NCBI GenBank assembly: GCA_035544835.1
Contig: DASZZV010000298.1
Span: forward strand, 1-26,498
Reading direction: 5' to 3'
From: DASZZV01 sp035544835
GTDB lineage: Bacteria > Acidobacteriota > Thermoanaerobaculia > Gp7-AA8
Length of the DNA: 26,498 bases
In this document: positions 7,772 through 16,244 of the stretch, in pieces
How positions within the stretch are numbered: the first letter of the stretch is position 1
How the letters are laid out: every line of letters starts with the position of its first letter
Program-made: the position numbers and the translations under genes
Notes under the pieces: generated by a model
The model's input: the letters and a program-made list of their open reading frames with translations, nothing else
Told to the model about the DNA's origin: nothing
Databases searched by the model: none

Positions 7772-9142
7772 ATGAATTTAGGTCATATAAAGAACATTCA
7801 TTTCGTCGGTATCGGCGGAATCGGAATGAGCGGAATCGCGGAGATTCTGAAAAGTCACGATCTCGTCATCTCGGGATGCGATCTAAAACCGTCTTCAGTC
7901 ACTGAGCGGCTGGAGAAGCGCGGCATTCCTGTGGCCATCGGTCACTCCGGGGATCACCTTGGCGCGGCCGATCTGCTAGTCATTTCCTCAGCCGTGAAAT
8001 CGAATAATGCCGAAGTCCTGGCAGCGCGCGCCGGTCACGTTCCGGTCATCCGTCGCGCCGAAATGCTCGGCGAGATCATGCGGCTCAAAAAGTCCGTTGC
8101 CATCGCCGGAACTCACGGAAAGACCACGACCTCGGCCATGACCGCTGCGGTGCTTGCTTCGCTCGATCCGACCTTGATCGTTGGCGGAGTCATGCGGGAC
8201 ATCGCCACCAACGCTCAACTGGGCAAGGGTGATCTGCTCGTGGTCGAGGCTGACGAATACGATCGATCGTTTCTCGTGCTCTTCCCGACCATCGCTGCCA
8301 TTACGAATATCGAGGCAGACCACCTCGACTGCTACGCCGATCTCGACGACATCAAGCGAGCCTTCCTGGAGTTCGCCAGTCGCGTTCCCTTCTACGGACT
8401 GGTCATCGGTTGTGGTGATGATCAGAACGTAGCCGCACTTCTGGATGAAGTGTCGAAGCCGGTCATGAGCTACGGACTCTCAGCGTCAGCCGACCTCAGA
8501 GCCTCCGAGATCCGATTCACGGAGTCGGGAAGCGATTTTCTGGTCACCCTTCAGGGCAATGCGCTCGGTCGTGTCACGCTGGGGGTTCCGGGAGAGCACA
8601 ACGTCAGGAACGCTCTGGCAGCCATCGGCGTCGCGCTCGAAGTAGGTCTGCCCTTCAGTGAGGCCTCGCGGGCACTGGCCGCTTTCCACGGAGTGGAGCG
8701 TCGTTTCCAGATCCTGGGGGAGCACGCCGGCGCGACCATCGTCGATGATTACGCCCATCACCCGACCGAGATCAGAGCGACGCTCGAAGCGGCTCGCCGG
8801 AGCTATCCGGACCGGCGCATCATCGCTCTGTTTCAGCCGCATCTCTTCTCGCGCACACGTGACTTCTTTGGCGACTTCGCCGATGCCTTCCAGTCCGCTG
8901 ACGTGGCCTTCGTATCTCCCATCTATGCGGCGCGCGAAGAGCCGCTGGAGGGCGTGTCGACCCGGATGATCACAGATGCCGCGGCGAGAAAGGGACGAAG
9001 CAACGTGAAGCTTCTCGATCTCCACAATGACGAGATCGTGAGGCACCTGGACGGATTTCTGACGAAAGGCGACGTCCTCATCACCATGGGAGCCGGTGAC
9101 ATCAACAAGGTCGGTCTGGCGCTGGTGGGGAGAGCAGCATGA
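7772..9142 (+). CDS. murC: UDP-N-acetylmuramate:L-alanine ligase MurC
   Basis: MurC attaches the first stem-peptide residue, L-alanine, to UDP-MurNAc. The 456-aa length is normal. The protein has the N-terminal Rossmann motif GIGGIGMSGIAE (residues 13-24), the P-loop GTHGKTTT at 113-120, the central NIEADHLD segment and DDYAHHPTEI in the C-terminal region. The ribosome-binding site is weak: only CTGAG lies immediately before the ATG. The gene ends in an ATGA overlap with ftsQ. In many clusters murB and ddl lie between these two genes; here there is no space for them. Confidence 0.97.
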   Translation: MNLGHIKNIHFVGIGGIGMSGIAEILKSHDLVISGCDLKPSSVTERLEKRGIPVAIGHSGDHLGAADLLVISSAVKSNNAEVLAARAGHVPVIRRAEMLGEIMRLKKSVAIAGTHGKTTTSAMTAAVLASLDPTLIVGGVMRDIATNAQLGKGDLLVVEADEYDRSFLVLFPTIAAITNIEADHLDCYADLDDIKRAFLEFASRVPFYGLVIGCGDDQNVAALLDEVSKPVMSYGLSASADLRASEIRFTESGSDFLVTLQGNALGRVTLGVPGEHNVRNALAAIGVALEVGLPFSEASRALAAFHGVERRFQILGEHAGATIVDDYAHHPTEIRATLEAARRSYPDRRIIALFQPHLFSRTRDFFGDFADAFQSADVAFVSPIYAAREEPLEGVSTRMITDAAARKGRSNVKLLDLHNDEIVRHLDGFLTKGDVLITMGAGDINKVGLALVGRAA

Positions 9143-9981
9143 CCAGCTTCGAGTCAGCCGATCGCTTCCTTCGTCCGTCGGATCTGCGCGCTCTGCGGCG
9201 GAATCACCGGCAGCTTCAGATGCAGAGGATCCTCGTCGTCGCTGCAAATCTGGTCGTGGCCTTTCTTTTTTTCCTGGGGACCTTCTGGCTTTACAGGATG
9301 ACGCAGGCCAATCGCCGGTTTGCCATTCGCAGCGTCGAGGTAACGGGATATGTTCACACCACCAAAGGGTCTCTCGACGCCATCGTTGCGCAGCATGTCG
9401 GCGAGAACCTTTTCCGGATCGACATCGCCGCTTTAAATCATCAGTTCGCGTCGCTTCCATGGGTCGAGCAGGTTGCGATCGAGAAGCAGCTTCCCAACAC
9501 ACTACGCGTGCGCATCAGGGAGCGGCAGCCCGTGGCCATTGTGGCGGGCGATTCGCTGCGGTTCGTCGATCAATCCGGAGTCGTTTTCGCTCCGGTGAGT
9601 CGCGATGCCGGGCCGGCCGCGCTGCCCGTCATCAGTGATGCTCAGACCGCCGACTCGGTCAGCCGCACCGTCGATTTTCTGCGGGAAGTCCGGACGAAAA
9701 ATCCGGCACTCTATTCGAGACTCTCCGAGATATCTCCGGTAGCAGAGAACGGATTTCGAATCTTCGACCGCGACCTCCGCACCGAGGTTCTGCTCTCGAG
9801 GGAAGACGGTATGGAGAAGTGGAGCACGCTCTACGCCATCGCCCAGGGCGAGGGTTACGGAACGTCTTCGATCGAGTACGCCGATCTTCGTTTCACCGGC
9901 CGCATCGTCATCAGACCGCGCAAGCCGGCCGCCTCAGTTTCAGCGGCCCCGGTAGTCCCCGGATTAATCGTCTCGAATTGA
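9139..9981 (+). CDS. ftsQ: Cell division protein FtsQ (DivIB family)
   Basis: FtsQ is a bitopic membrane protein that bridges early and late divisome proteins, chiefly through FtsB and FtsL. The 280-aa product has a short charged cytoplasmic N-terminus, one membrane segment at about residues 31-53, and then a POTRA-type domain at about 61-130 (starting FAIRSVEVTG and ending in VRIRERQPVAIV). The FtsQ beta domain follows. The sequence is divergent, as is usual for this family, but the topology and position before ftsA make the call secure. A GGGGAGAG ribosome-binding site lies inside the murC end. Confidence 0.9.
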   Translation: MTSFESADRFLRPSDLRALRRNHRQLQMQRILVVAANLVVAFLFFLGTFWLYRMTQANRRFAIRSVEVTGYVHTTKGSLDAIVAQHVGENLFRIDIAALNHQFASLPWVEQVAIEKQLPNTLRVRIRERQPVAIVAGDSLRFVDQSGVVFAPVSRDAGPAALPVISDAQTADSVSRTVDFLREVRTKNPALYSRLSEISPVAENGFRIFDRDLRTEVLLSREDGMEKWSTLYAIAQGEGYGTSSIEYADLRFTGRIVIRPRKPAASVSAAPVVPGLIVSN

Positions 9982-9998
9982 AAAGGTAGGAGAAACAT

Positions 9999-11225
9999 AT
10001 GCCGAAGGCAGACAACTACATCGTCGGACTGGACATCGGAACCTCCAAGGTTTGCGTTCTGGTGGGAGAGCTGACCGATCGTGGGCAGCTGGAGCTGATC
10101 GGCAAGGGCACGGCGCCGATGAGGGGAACCCGGCGAGGAAACATCATCAACCTCGATCAGGCCATCGACGCGGTGAAGAAGGCGGTCGATGAAGCCGAGG
10201 TGATGGCGGGTCTGCAGATCGACTCGGTCTTCGTTGGTGTGGCCGGCGATCACATCCGTTCGGTGAACTCTCGCGGCGTTGTTTCGGTGATGGGCAAGCA
10301 CAAAGAGATTTCTCACGAAGACATCGATCGGGTCATCGAGGCCTCGAAGTCCATCAATATCCCCAGCGAGTTGGAACTGCTCCATGTGGTGCCGCGCGAG
10401 TTTGTGGTCGACGGACAGGATGGGATTCACGACCCCCTCGGGATGACCGGCTCGCGTCTGGAAGCCAACGTTCACATCGTCACCGGTGCGCGAACTCACA
10501 ACCAGAACATCCTGACCTGCGTGAACAAGGCTGGAATCGCCGTTCAGGAAATGGTTCTCGAGCAGCTGGCTGCGGCCGAGTCGGTTCTAACACCCGACGA
10601 GCGGGAGATGGGCGTGCTGCTCATGGATATCGGTGCCGGAACGACCGACTACGCGGTGTTCCTCGAAGGCAACGTGGTTCACACCAACGTGCTGCCGGTC
10701 GGTGCGGGTCACTTCACGTCTGATCTCTCGGTGGTGCTGCGCACGCCGATGGAAGACGCCGAGCGCATCAAGAAGCGTTACGGCTGCGCGCTGGGATCTC
10801 TGGTTACCAGCGATGATCCGATCGAGGTCCCGACAGTCGGCGGACGAGCGCCGAAGATCGTTTCGAGGGCCGAGCTCACGAACATTCTGGAGCCGCGGGC
10901 GGCGGAGCTGGCCAGGCTGGTCTATCGCGACATCGAGAAGGTCGGCCTCGACAAGGAAATCCGCAGTGGCCTGGTCCTGGTCGGCGGCGGTGCCGAAATG
11001 GATGGAATGGTGGAGATGGTCGAGCAGGTCTTCGACCAGCAGTCGCGTAAGGGGATGCCGCGTGGATTAGGCGGTCTGTCCGACACCGTGAACGGGCCGG
11101 AATGGGCTGCTGCCACCGGTCTGCTCCTATGGGGACTCAGGAATCGCGCGCGCACGCGAAAGCCGCAGCGCAGGGGACTGGCCAAGGTGGCCGATTCATT
11201 CCGGCAGTGGTTTGCACAGAGTTGA
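9999..11225 (+). CDS. ftsA: Cell division protein FtsA
   Basis: FtsA is an actin-like ATPase that tethers FtsZ filaments to the inner membrane and recruits later divisome proteins. The 408-aa product has the phosphate-1 motif GLDIGTSKV (residues 10-18), the phosphate-2 motif MDIGAGTTDYAVF and the adenosine motif LVGGGAEMDGMV. The C-terminus has a basic linker followed by an amphipathic segment (GLAKVADSFRQWFAQS) that matches the membrane-targeting helix of the family. The AGGAG ribosome-binding site is well placed before ATG 9999. FtsZ follows after a 186-bp gap. Confidence 0.96.
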   Translation: MPKADNYIVGLDIGTSKVCVLVGELTDRGQLELIGKGTAPMRGTRRGNIINLDQAIDAVKKAVDEAEVMAGLQIDSVFVGVAGDHIRSVNSRGVVSVMGKHKEISHEDIDRVIEASKSINIPSELELLHVVPREFVVDGQDGIHDPLGMTGSRLEANVHIVTGARTHNQNILTCVNKAGIAVQEMVLEQLAAAESVLTPDEREMGVLLMDIGAGTTDYAVFLEGNVVHTNVLPVGAGHFTSDLSVVLRTPMEDAERIKKRYGCALGSLVTSDDPIEVPTVGGRAPKIVSRAELTNILEPRAAELARLVYRDIEKVGLDKEIRSGLVLVGGGAEMDGMVEMVEQVFDQQSRKGMPRGLGGLSDTVNGPEWAAATGLLLWGLRNRARTRKPQRRGLAKVADSFRQWFAQS

Positions 11226-11251
11226 TGAAAGAAACGACTTTGATTGCCCGA

Positions 11252-11329
11252 GGAGCGAGGACCGGGGGATCGCCTGGGCGATTCCTGCTCAGCTTTACCA
11301 ATCGGCTGGGGGATCCTTCGCCTCGCTCC
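11252..11329. repeat. Imperfect inverted repeat in the ftsA-ftsZ gap
   Basis: The outer arms GGAGCGAGG (11252-11260) and CCTCGCTCC (11321-11329) are exact reverse complements. GGGGATC-like and GGATCC-like sequences just inside extend the pairing imperfectly. The composition resembles dispersed REP-type elements. No T-run follows. It sits about 80 bp before the ftsZ start and may affect the ftsA:ftsZ mRNA ratio, but this is only inference. Confidence 0.5.
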
Positions 11330-11411
11330 GTAGTGATTGAGAGGATGCGTTTTGAGAAAGCGTCAGCAAAAAAGTATTGAGACCAGGCAGGAAAGTTTCG
11401 GAGGAAGCGAG

Positions 11412-12689
11412 ATGATTACATTGGACGAAGCGGCAGCGGATGGGCGAATGAAGATCTCGATCGACGACGAGCTTCCAGCAAAGATCAAGGTAATCGGAGT
11501 CGGCGGCGGCGGTGGTAACGCCATCAACAGGATGATTCAGGCCGGGATCGGCGGAGTCGAGTTCCTGGTCGCGAATACCGATTTGCAGGCCATGAAACAC
11601 TCGCTGGCTCCAGTGAAGATCCAGCTCGGCACGAAGCTTACCAAGGGGCTGGGAGCGGGAGCGAATCCCGATGTCGGCAAGCAGGCCGCTCTCGAGGACA
11701 CCGAACACATCCTCGAGGCGCTGAGCGGCGCCGATATGATCTTCATCACCACCGGGATGGGTGGTGGGACGGGAACCGGTGCTGCACCGATCATCGCCTC
11801 TCTCGCTGCCGAGTTAGGCGCGCTCACCGTGGCCGTCGTCACGAAGCCATTCAGCTTCGAGGGCAAGCGACGCCGTATTCAGGCAGAACAGGGAATCCGT
11901 CTATTGAGGGAGTCTGTCGACACACTCATCACAATTCCCAACGAGCGGCTGCTCAACTTCGTGGAGCGGGCCACGTCGCTGGGCGACTCGTTCCGCATCG
12001 CCGACGATATCCTCCGGCAGGCTGTCCAGGGTATTTCCGACCTCATCACTGTCCCTGGAGAGATCAACCTCGACTTCGCCGACGTGCGCACGATCATGCA
12101 TGGGATGGGAATGGCGCTGATGGGAACCGGTGTGTCGACCGGTGAGCATCGAGCGGTGGAGGCAGCGCAGCGGGCCATTTCGTCGCCCCTGCTGGAAGAA
12201 GCATCGATCGAGGGTGCCAAGGGCGTTCTCATCAACGTCACCGGCGGCACGGACATGACGCTCTTCGAGGTTCACGAAGCGGCCTCCATCATTCAGGAAG
12301 CTGCCGATGATGAAGCCAACATCATCTTCGGAACCGTCATCGATCCGCGCATGAAAGACGAGATCAAAGTCACGGTTATCGCCACCGGTTTCGATGCCGC
12401 GACACGCGGCCTGCTCAACAGCCGCGGCGAGGCACTGTCGGGACGTACCCGGGAGTCCTACCATGTCACCGGTCATGCCGAGACTCCGGCGGCGCGGCCC
12501 GCGCCGCTGGCCGAGGAGATCGCGCCGGCCTCGCAGGTGGGAGCTGACGGAGAGATCTACGATCCCCCGTTTTTTCGCAAAAACTTCAGTGGCCGCCCCG
12601 ACGGCGGCTCCGGCTTCGGACCGATGGCATCGACCGATTTCGGCGCTGATCTCGATATTCCGACGGTGATCCGGAACCTCAGCGACTAA
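11412..12689 (+). CDS. ftsZ: Cell division GTPase FtsZ
   Basis: FtsZ is the tubulin-like GTPase that forms the cytokinetic ring. I chose ATG 11412 because GGAGG at 11400-11404 lies 7 nt upstream; an in-frame TTG at 11337 would add 25 residues without a ribosome-binding site. The 425-aa product has a roughly 25-residue N-terminal extension, the GTP-binding tubulin signature GGGTGTG at residues 118-124, the NLDFADV synergy (T7) loop, a variable linker, and a C-terminal conserved peptide DIPTVIRNLSD that would bind FtsA. The gene ends the dcw cluster. Confidence 0.97.
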   Translation: MITLDEAAADGRMKISIDDELPAKIKVIGVGGGGGNAINRMIQAGIGGVEFLVANTDLQAMKHSLAPVKIQLGTKLTKGLGAGANPDVGKQAALEDTEHILEALSGADMIFITTGMGGGTGTGAAPIIASLAAELGALTVAVVTKPFSFEGKRRRIQAEQGIRLLRESVDTLITIPNERLLNFVERATSLGDSFRIADDILRQAVQGISDLITVPGEINLDFADVRTIMHGMGMALMGTGVSTGEHRAVEAAQRAISSPLLEEASIEGAKGVLINVTGGTDMTLFEVHEAASIIQEAADDEANIIFGTVIDPRMKDEIKVTVIATGFDAATRGLLNSRGEALSGRTRESYHVTGHAETPAARPAPLAEEIAPASQVGADGEIYDPPFFRKNFSGRPDGGSGFGPMASTDFGADLDIPTVIRNLSD

Positions 12690-12793
12690 AGCGGTGGCGA
12701 GCTCTCTTTTCTCCCGAGGGAGAAGGTAGCCGCCGCAGCGGCCGGATGAGGGCGGCGTTGCGTAAAAAACCGGCTCAGCCTGCTGCCTCTGTT
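12690..12793. repeat. ftsZ-downstream gap with REP-like hairpin
   Basis: TTCTCCC (12709-12715) and GGGAGAA (12718-12724) form a small hairpin. It is followed by GC-rich sequence with GCCGCAGCGGCCGGATGAGGG, a composition seen in dispersed intergenic repeats. A second repeat pairs CGTAAAA (12761-12767) with TTTTACG (12792-12798). On the - strand GAGCCGG is followed by six T residues, which could weakly terminate the convergent DUF4388 gene. No strong terminator for ftsZ was found. Confidence 0.45.
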
Positions 12794-13993
12794 TTACGAG
12801 ACCGGCTCGACGAGCGGAGCGACTCGGATACCCGAATACTTCGGTGCGAGCTCGCGCCGGTTCGGGAAGTCGATCACCTTCGCATTCAGGAGCCGCTTGA
12901 ACACGCGCAGTCCTTCGGCTTCGGTGAGCGGTGAGATCTTTAGAATTCTTCGAACGGTGAGATGCCCGTCGATCCGTGAAAAAACAAACGCATCCGACGA
13001 GTCGAGGTTCACGTGGGAAATCGCGTCCGGACCGATGGTCACAACGGGAACGTCATCGAGTATGAAGTTGTGTTCGTAGATCGCCTGCCGGAACTCGTCG
13101 GTGATGCGTAGGAGGTGATGGAGGATCTCCTGCCGCCCCGGGTAGGCGCTTGCCAGCCCCTGCAGCATCTCCAGCGCTTCGGTCCACCGTGCCTCGTTCG
13201 CGGCCCGGCACGCTTCGTCGATTTTTCGGATGATCCGCTGCTGGCGATCGACTGTACTGGTGACGTCTCCCGGAACGATCACGCGCCGCTGGAGCATCTC
13301 CGAAATCGCTCGATACACCTGGTAGCGGCTGAAGGGAAGCTTCAGGACGATGTCGTGGACGTTGCTGCTGCCGTCCAGAAGATCGAAGACGTGACGGGCG
13401 ACCTTGGCGTTCTCCCACGCCCCCTCGGAAGGGAACGGTTCTTCTCCCTGTTCGAAGAAACTCGTCGGATGAATCGCGGCGGTGATGCGACTCCAGACAT
13501 CGGCGCGGCGGACGCCCTCGGAGACGACACGGATCGGATCGAGATTGATGACGATCGAGTCCTTCGTGTTCGGCAGGACCGGATCGAACTGGAACGACCC
13601 TTCGCGCCACAGGAACACGTCGCAGAGATCTTCGACGGTCTTCTCCGTTAGCGTCGAGACCGCCACCTCTCGAGTAAGAGTTCGGTTGTGAACGAGCGCG
13701 GAGGCGAGCATGACGCCGGCTGACTCGCTGGCCCGGAGGGCTTCGGCAATCTCAGCTCCGGTGCAGTAGCCGAGGAAGAGCAGATAGCTGCTGTAGGAGT
13801 GACGAAGCTCGCTGGTTGACGACCAGATGATCCTGCCATCGCGGAAGGTGACCTCTATCTGCTTTCCTTTTTCGTCAATGACGCGGAGCAAACCTGTCCG
13901 CTGAGCGGTGCGTCCCCACTGAATGAGGTCCGCCATGGACATTGTCGAAAACTTCCCCTGAATGGTCACGATCGCGGTGCGAGGCGATAGCAT
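12794..13993 (-). CDS. DUF4388 (PATAN) domain regulatory protein
   Basis: The 399-aa protein starts with a DUF4388/PATAN domain (about residues 9-165), with the typical opening GKFSTMSMADLIQW and the GLLRV and GRIIW strands. Such domains occur in signalling proteins of Acidobacteriota, deltaproteobacteria and cyanobacteria; the molecular role is largely unknown. Two later segments look alike: VFDLLDGSSNVHDIV with QRRVIV, and VFSRIDGHLTVRRIL with NAKVIDF. They resemble winged-helix-like modules that accompany DUF4388. A helical stretch around 250-300 may be TPR-like. No membrane segment or signal peptide is seen. It is convergent with ftsZ and divergent from the diguanylate cyclase gene, which suggests a shared signalling context. 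The function cannot be stated further. Confidence 0.8.
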   Translation of the reverse strand: MLSPRTAIVTIQGKFSTMSMADLIQWGRTAQRTGLLRVIDEKGKQIEVTFRDGRIIWSSTSELRHSYSSYLLFLGYCTGAEIAEALRASESAGVMLASALVHNRTLTREVAVSTLTEKTVEDLCDVFLWREGSFQFDPVLPNTKDSIVINLDPIRVVSEGVRRADVWSRITAAIHPTSFFEQGEEPFPSEGAWENAKVARHVFDLLDGSSNVHDIVLKLPFSRYQVYRAISEMLQRRVIVPGDVTSTVDRQQRIIRKIDEACRAANEARWTEALEMLQGLASAYPGRQEILHHLLRITDEFRQAIYEHNFILDDVPVVTIGPDAISHVNLDSSDAFVFSRIDGHLTVRRILKISPLTEAEGLRVFKRLLNAKVIDFPNRRELAPKYSGIRVAPLVEPVS

Positions 13994-14064
13994 AGCGCAC
14001 CATCGATGGCGCCTTGTATCTTCTCGGTGGCCTGACCAGAGACACGGACCTCACGACGCACTAC

Positions 14065-14233
14065 ACTAGTGGAGTGTATTGGCTGAATTGGTACCATCTG
14101 GCTTGGTCTCGACGTCGTGAGCTTCGTTGCGCCTCCTCAGCGTAGTCACCACTATGCTTGCGTCGGCGCGCCTCGCTCACGCCCCCGATCCCTGCGCCAT
14201 CTGGTACCAATTCAACCAATACACTCCACTAGT
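14065..14233. repeat. 32-bp near-perfect inverted repeat between DUF4388 and GGDEF genes
   Basis: The arms at 14065-14096 and 14202-14233 are reverse complements with one mismatch. Both begin or end in ACTAGT and GGTACC palindromes. The spacer is 105 bp. The right arm ends 22 nt before the preferred start of the GGDEF gene, and the left arm is about 70 bp from the DUF4388 start. It could be a divergent regulatory region, a cruciform or transcript hairpin, or the footprint of a small mobile element. Confidence 0.9.
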
Positions 14234-14255
14234 CTCTTCCGATCGATTGGGTCCG

Positions 14256-16244
14256 ATGGAATCTTCGAGAGCAGCAGCGAGTCGAACAGGCCGGCGGAGG
14301 CGCGACCTCACGGGCGTGGTTGCGCTGCAGCAGCGAATCGCCCTCCGCGACTTCGGCACACAGTCGTCCTTGAATCTGATCCTCGAAGCGACGGTTCGGA
14401 TCGTGGGGGCTAGCGGCGCCATGTTCGAGAGTGCCGGGGCCGGAGGCTGGTCCTCCCGGGGGGTCGCAGGATGTTTTGCGCCGGACAGCGCCGGCACCTC
14501 TCGCGTGGATCCATCCTTTGGTATGAAGGCCGGGACAGGCCTATCGATTTGCAACGACACGCTCGCGGACACCCCCGCCGTACGCGAGGCCTGCGGCACG
14601 GTCGGCGCGAGGTCGATTGCGACCGTGCCACTGGAGCGCGGGGGAGAAAACGCCTTCATTCTGACCGTCGTCTCGGGTGAGCCTGGGGCATTCGACGCCG
14701 CCGATCTCGAGGTACTCCAACTCCTTGCCGGCTTCGCGATGACCGCGGCTCTCGAAGCCGATCTCGCCCCGAGGACCGAAGCGGAGACTTCCGGTGGAAT
14801 CACCACTCTCATGGCCGCCGTGCAGCGCGAGAACCAGTTCGCAAAACTTCTTCAGGAGATCGCTGTCGCAGCGAATGAGGCGGCCAATGTGGAGGAGGCG
14901 ATTCGCCGTAGCCTCGTGCGTATCTGCGAAGTGACCGGCTGGCCGATGGGTCATCTCTACCTGACGAGCGGAGGAGGCGACCGCCTCGTCTCCACTCCGG
15001 TGTGGCACATGAGCCACTCCATACGGTTCAACGCGCTCCGGAGGCTGACCGACGGGATGGAATGGCGGCGCAACGTCGGCCTTCCGGGCCGCGTCCTCGC
15101 GGATGGAAGGCCGTCATGGGTCGTCGACATCCGCACTGATCCCAGCATCGTTCGCACGCGGCTTGCCACATCTCTCGGTGTCCGTTCCGCCTTCGCACTG
15201 CCGCTACTGATCGGATCCGAGGTCGTGGCCGTACTCGAGTTTTTTTCCGAGCAGCTTCTCGCGCCGGATGAGCGGCTACTCGAGATCGCCGGGCATATCG
15301 GGGTTCAACTCGGACGGGTCATCGAACGGAAGCGCGCAAAGATTGTCCTGGCCGCCTCCGAGCAGCACTACCGTCTCCTTTTCGAGCGGAATCTCGCTGG
15401 CGTCTTCAGAATCACGCTCGACGGAAGGATCCTCGATTGCAACGACGCATTCGGGAACATCCTCGGATATGACTCCAGGGAGGAGTTGCGCACGCGATCG
15501 ATGCTCGATCTCTATCCTGAGTCGCCCGAAAGGACGGAACACTTCGAGCGGCTGGAAGCCGGGCGCACATTGACGAATGCAGAGATGCTCATGCAGCGGA
15601 AGGACGGCTCGCGGGTCTGGACGCTGGTGAACGCGAGCCTGATTTCGCAGGGTGAGCTCCAGGTGATCGAAGGGACGATTCTGGACATCACGGCGCGTAA
15701 GCAGGAGGAGTTGCGGGTCGAGTTTCAGGCGAACCACGATCCGCTCACGAAGCTGCACAACCGCGCCTCCTTCCGGGCGCAACTCGACAGGTCGATGGCC
15801 CTGGCACGGCGCTGTGAGACTCCACTAGCGCTCCTGTTCCTCGATCTCGACGGGTTCAAACCGATCAACGACACACTCGGCCACGCCGCGGGCGATTTGC
15901 TGCTCCAGGAAACAGCAGCGCGCCTTGTGGACAGTGTCCGCGGCTCCGATCTGGTAGCCCGGCTAGGTGGCGACGAGTTCGTCGTGCTGCTCACCACGCT
16001 CACGAGCGCTGGCGATGCCGAGAGCGTGGCGCAAAAGCTCCTGACACGGATCGGCGCGCCGGTTTCTTACCATGGCCGCGACCTCACGGTCACAGCGAGC
16101 ATAGGGATTGGCCTCTGTCCCAATGACGCCGTCGATGCCGACCAACTGATCGCCGCCGCCGACCGGGCGATGTACATGGCCAAGAAGGCCGGCGGAAACG
16201 GATATCGCTCTTTCGTATCGGGATTAGACAGATCCACTAGTTGA
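14256..16244 (+). CDS. GAF-GAF-PAS-GGDEF diguanylate cyclase
   Basis: This predicted cytoplasmic sensor enzyme would make cyclic di-GMP from two GTP. Starting at ATG 14256 it is 662 aa: a divergent GAF domain (about 25-170), a clearer GAF domain (about 195-355), a PAS domain (about 367-485) and a GGDEF domain (about 485-655). The active-site motif is intact as GGDEF at 571-575. An RGSD inhibitory I-site lies five residues upstream at 562-565, so product inhibition is likely. There is no membrane segment, suggesting sensing of cytoplasmic ligands. The frame is open upstream to a TTG at 14127, but that would translate one arm of the inverted repeat and has no good ribosome-binding site; no strong site precedes 14256 either, so the start is uncertain. 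The 3' end overlaps the convergent rhomboid gene by 8 bp. Confidence 0.9.
   Translation: MESSRAAASRTGRRRRDLTGVVALQQRIALRDFGTQSSLNLILEATVRIVGASGAMFESAGAGGWSSRGVAGCFAPDSAGTSRVDPSFGMKAGTGLSICNDTLADTPAVREACGTVGARSIATVPLERGGENAFILTVVSGEPGAFDAADLEVLQLLAGFAMTAALEADLAPRTEAETSGGITTLMAAVQRENQFAKLLQEIAVAANEAANVEEAIRRSLVRICEVTGWPMGHLYLTSGGGDRLVSTPVWHMSHSIRFNALRRLTDGMEWRRNVGLPGRVLADGRPSWVVDIRTDPSIVRTRLATSLGVRSAFALPLLIGSEVVAVLEFFSEQLLAPDERLLEIAGHIGVQLGRVIERKRAKIVLAASEQHYRLLFERNLAGVFRITLDGRILDCNDAFGNILGYDSREELRTRSMLDLYPESPERTEHFERLEAGRTLTNAEMLMQRKDGSRVWTLVNASLISQGELQVIEGTILDITARKQEELRVEFQANHDPLTKLHNRASFRAQLDRSMALARRCETPLALLFLDLDGFKPINDTLGHAAGDLLLQETAARLVDSVRGSDLVARLGGDEFVVLLTTLTSAGDAESVAQKLLTRIGAPVSYHGRDLTVTASIGIGLCPNDAVDADQLIAAADRAMYMAKKAGGNGYRSFVSGLDRSTS

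Noticed and set aside
8486..9502. 338-aa antisense frame opposite murC and ftsQ
   Set aside because: It spans two well-identified genes and has no family resemblance.
12689..12760. Rho-independent terminator for ftsZ
   Set aside because: The TTCTCCC/GGGAGAA hairpin has a very short stem and loop and no T-run, so it was reported only as a REP-like repeat.
14127..14255. Upstream extension of the GGDEF protein from TTG 14127
   Set aside because: It would translate the inverted-repeat arm, has no ribosome-binding site, and the domain content starts after ATG 14256.
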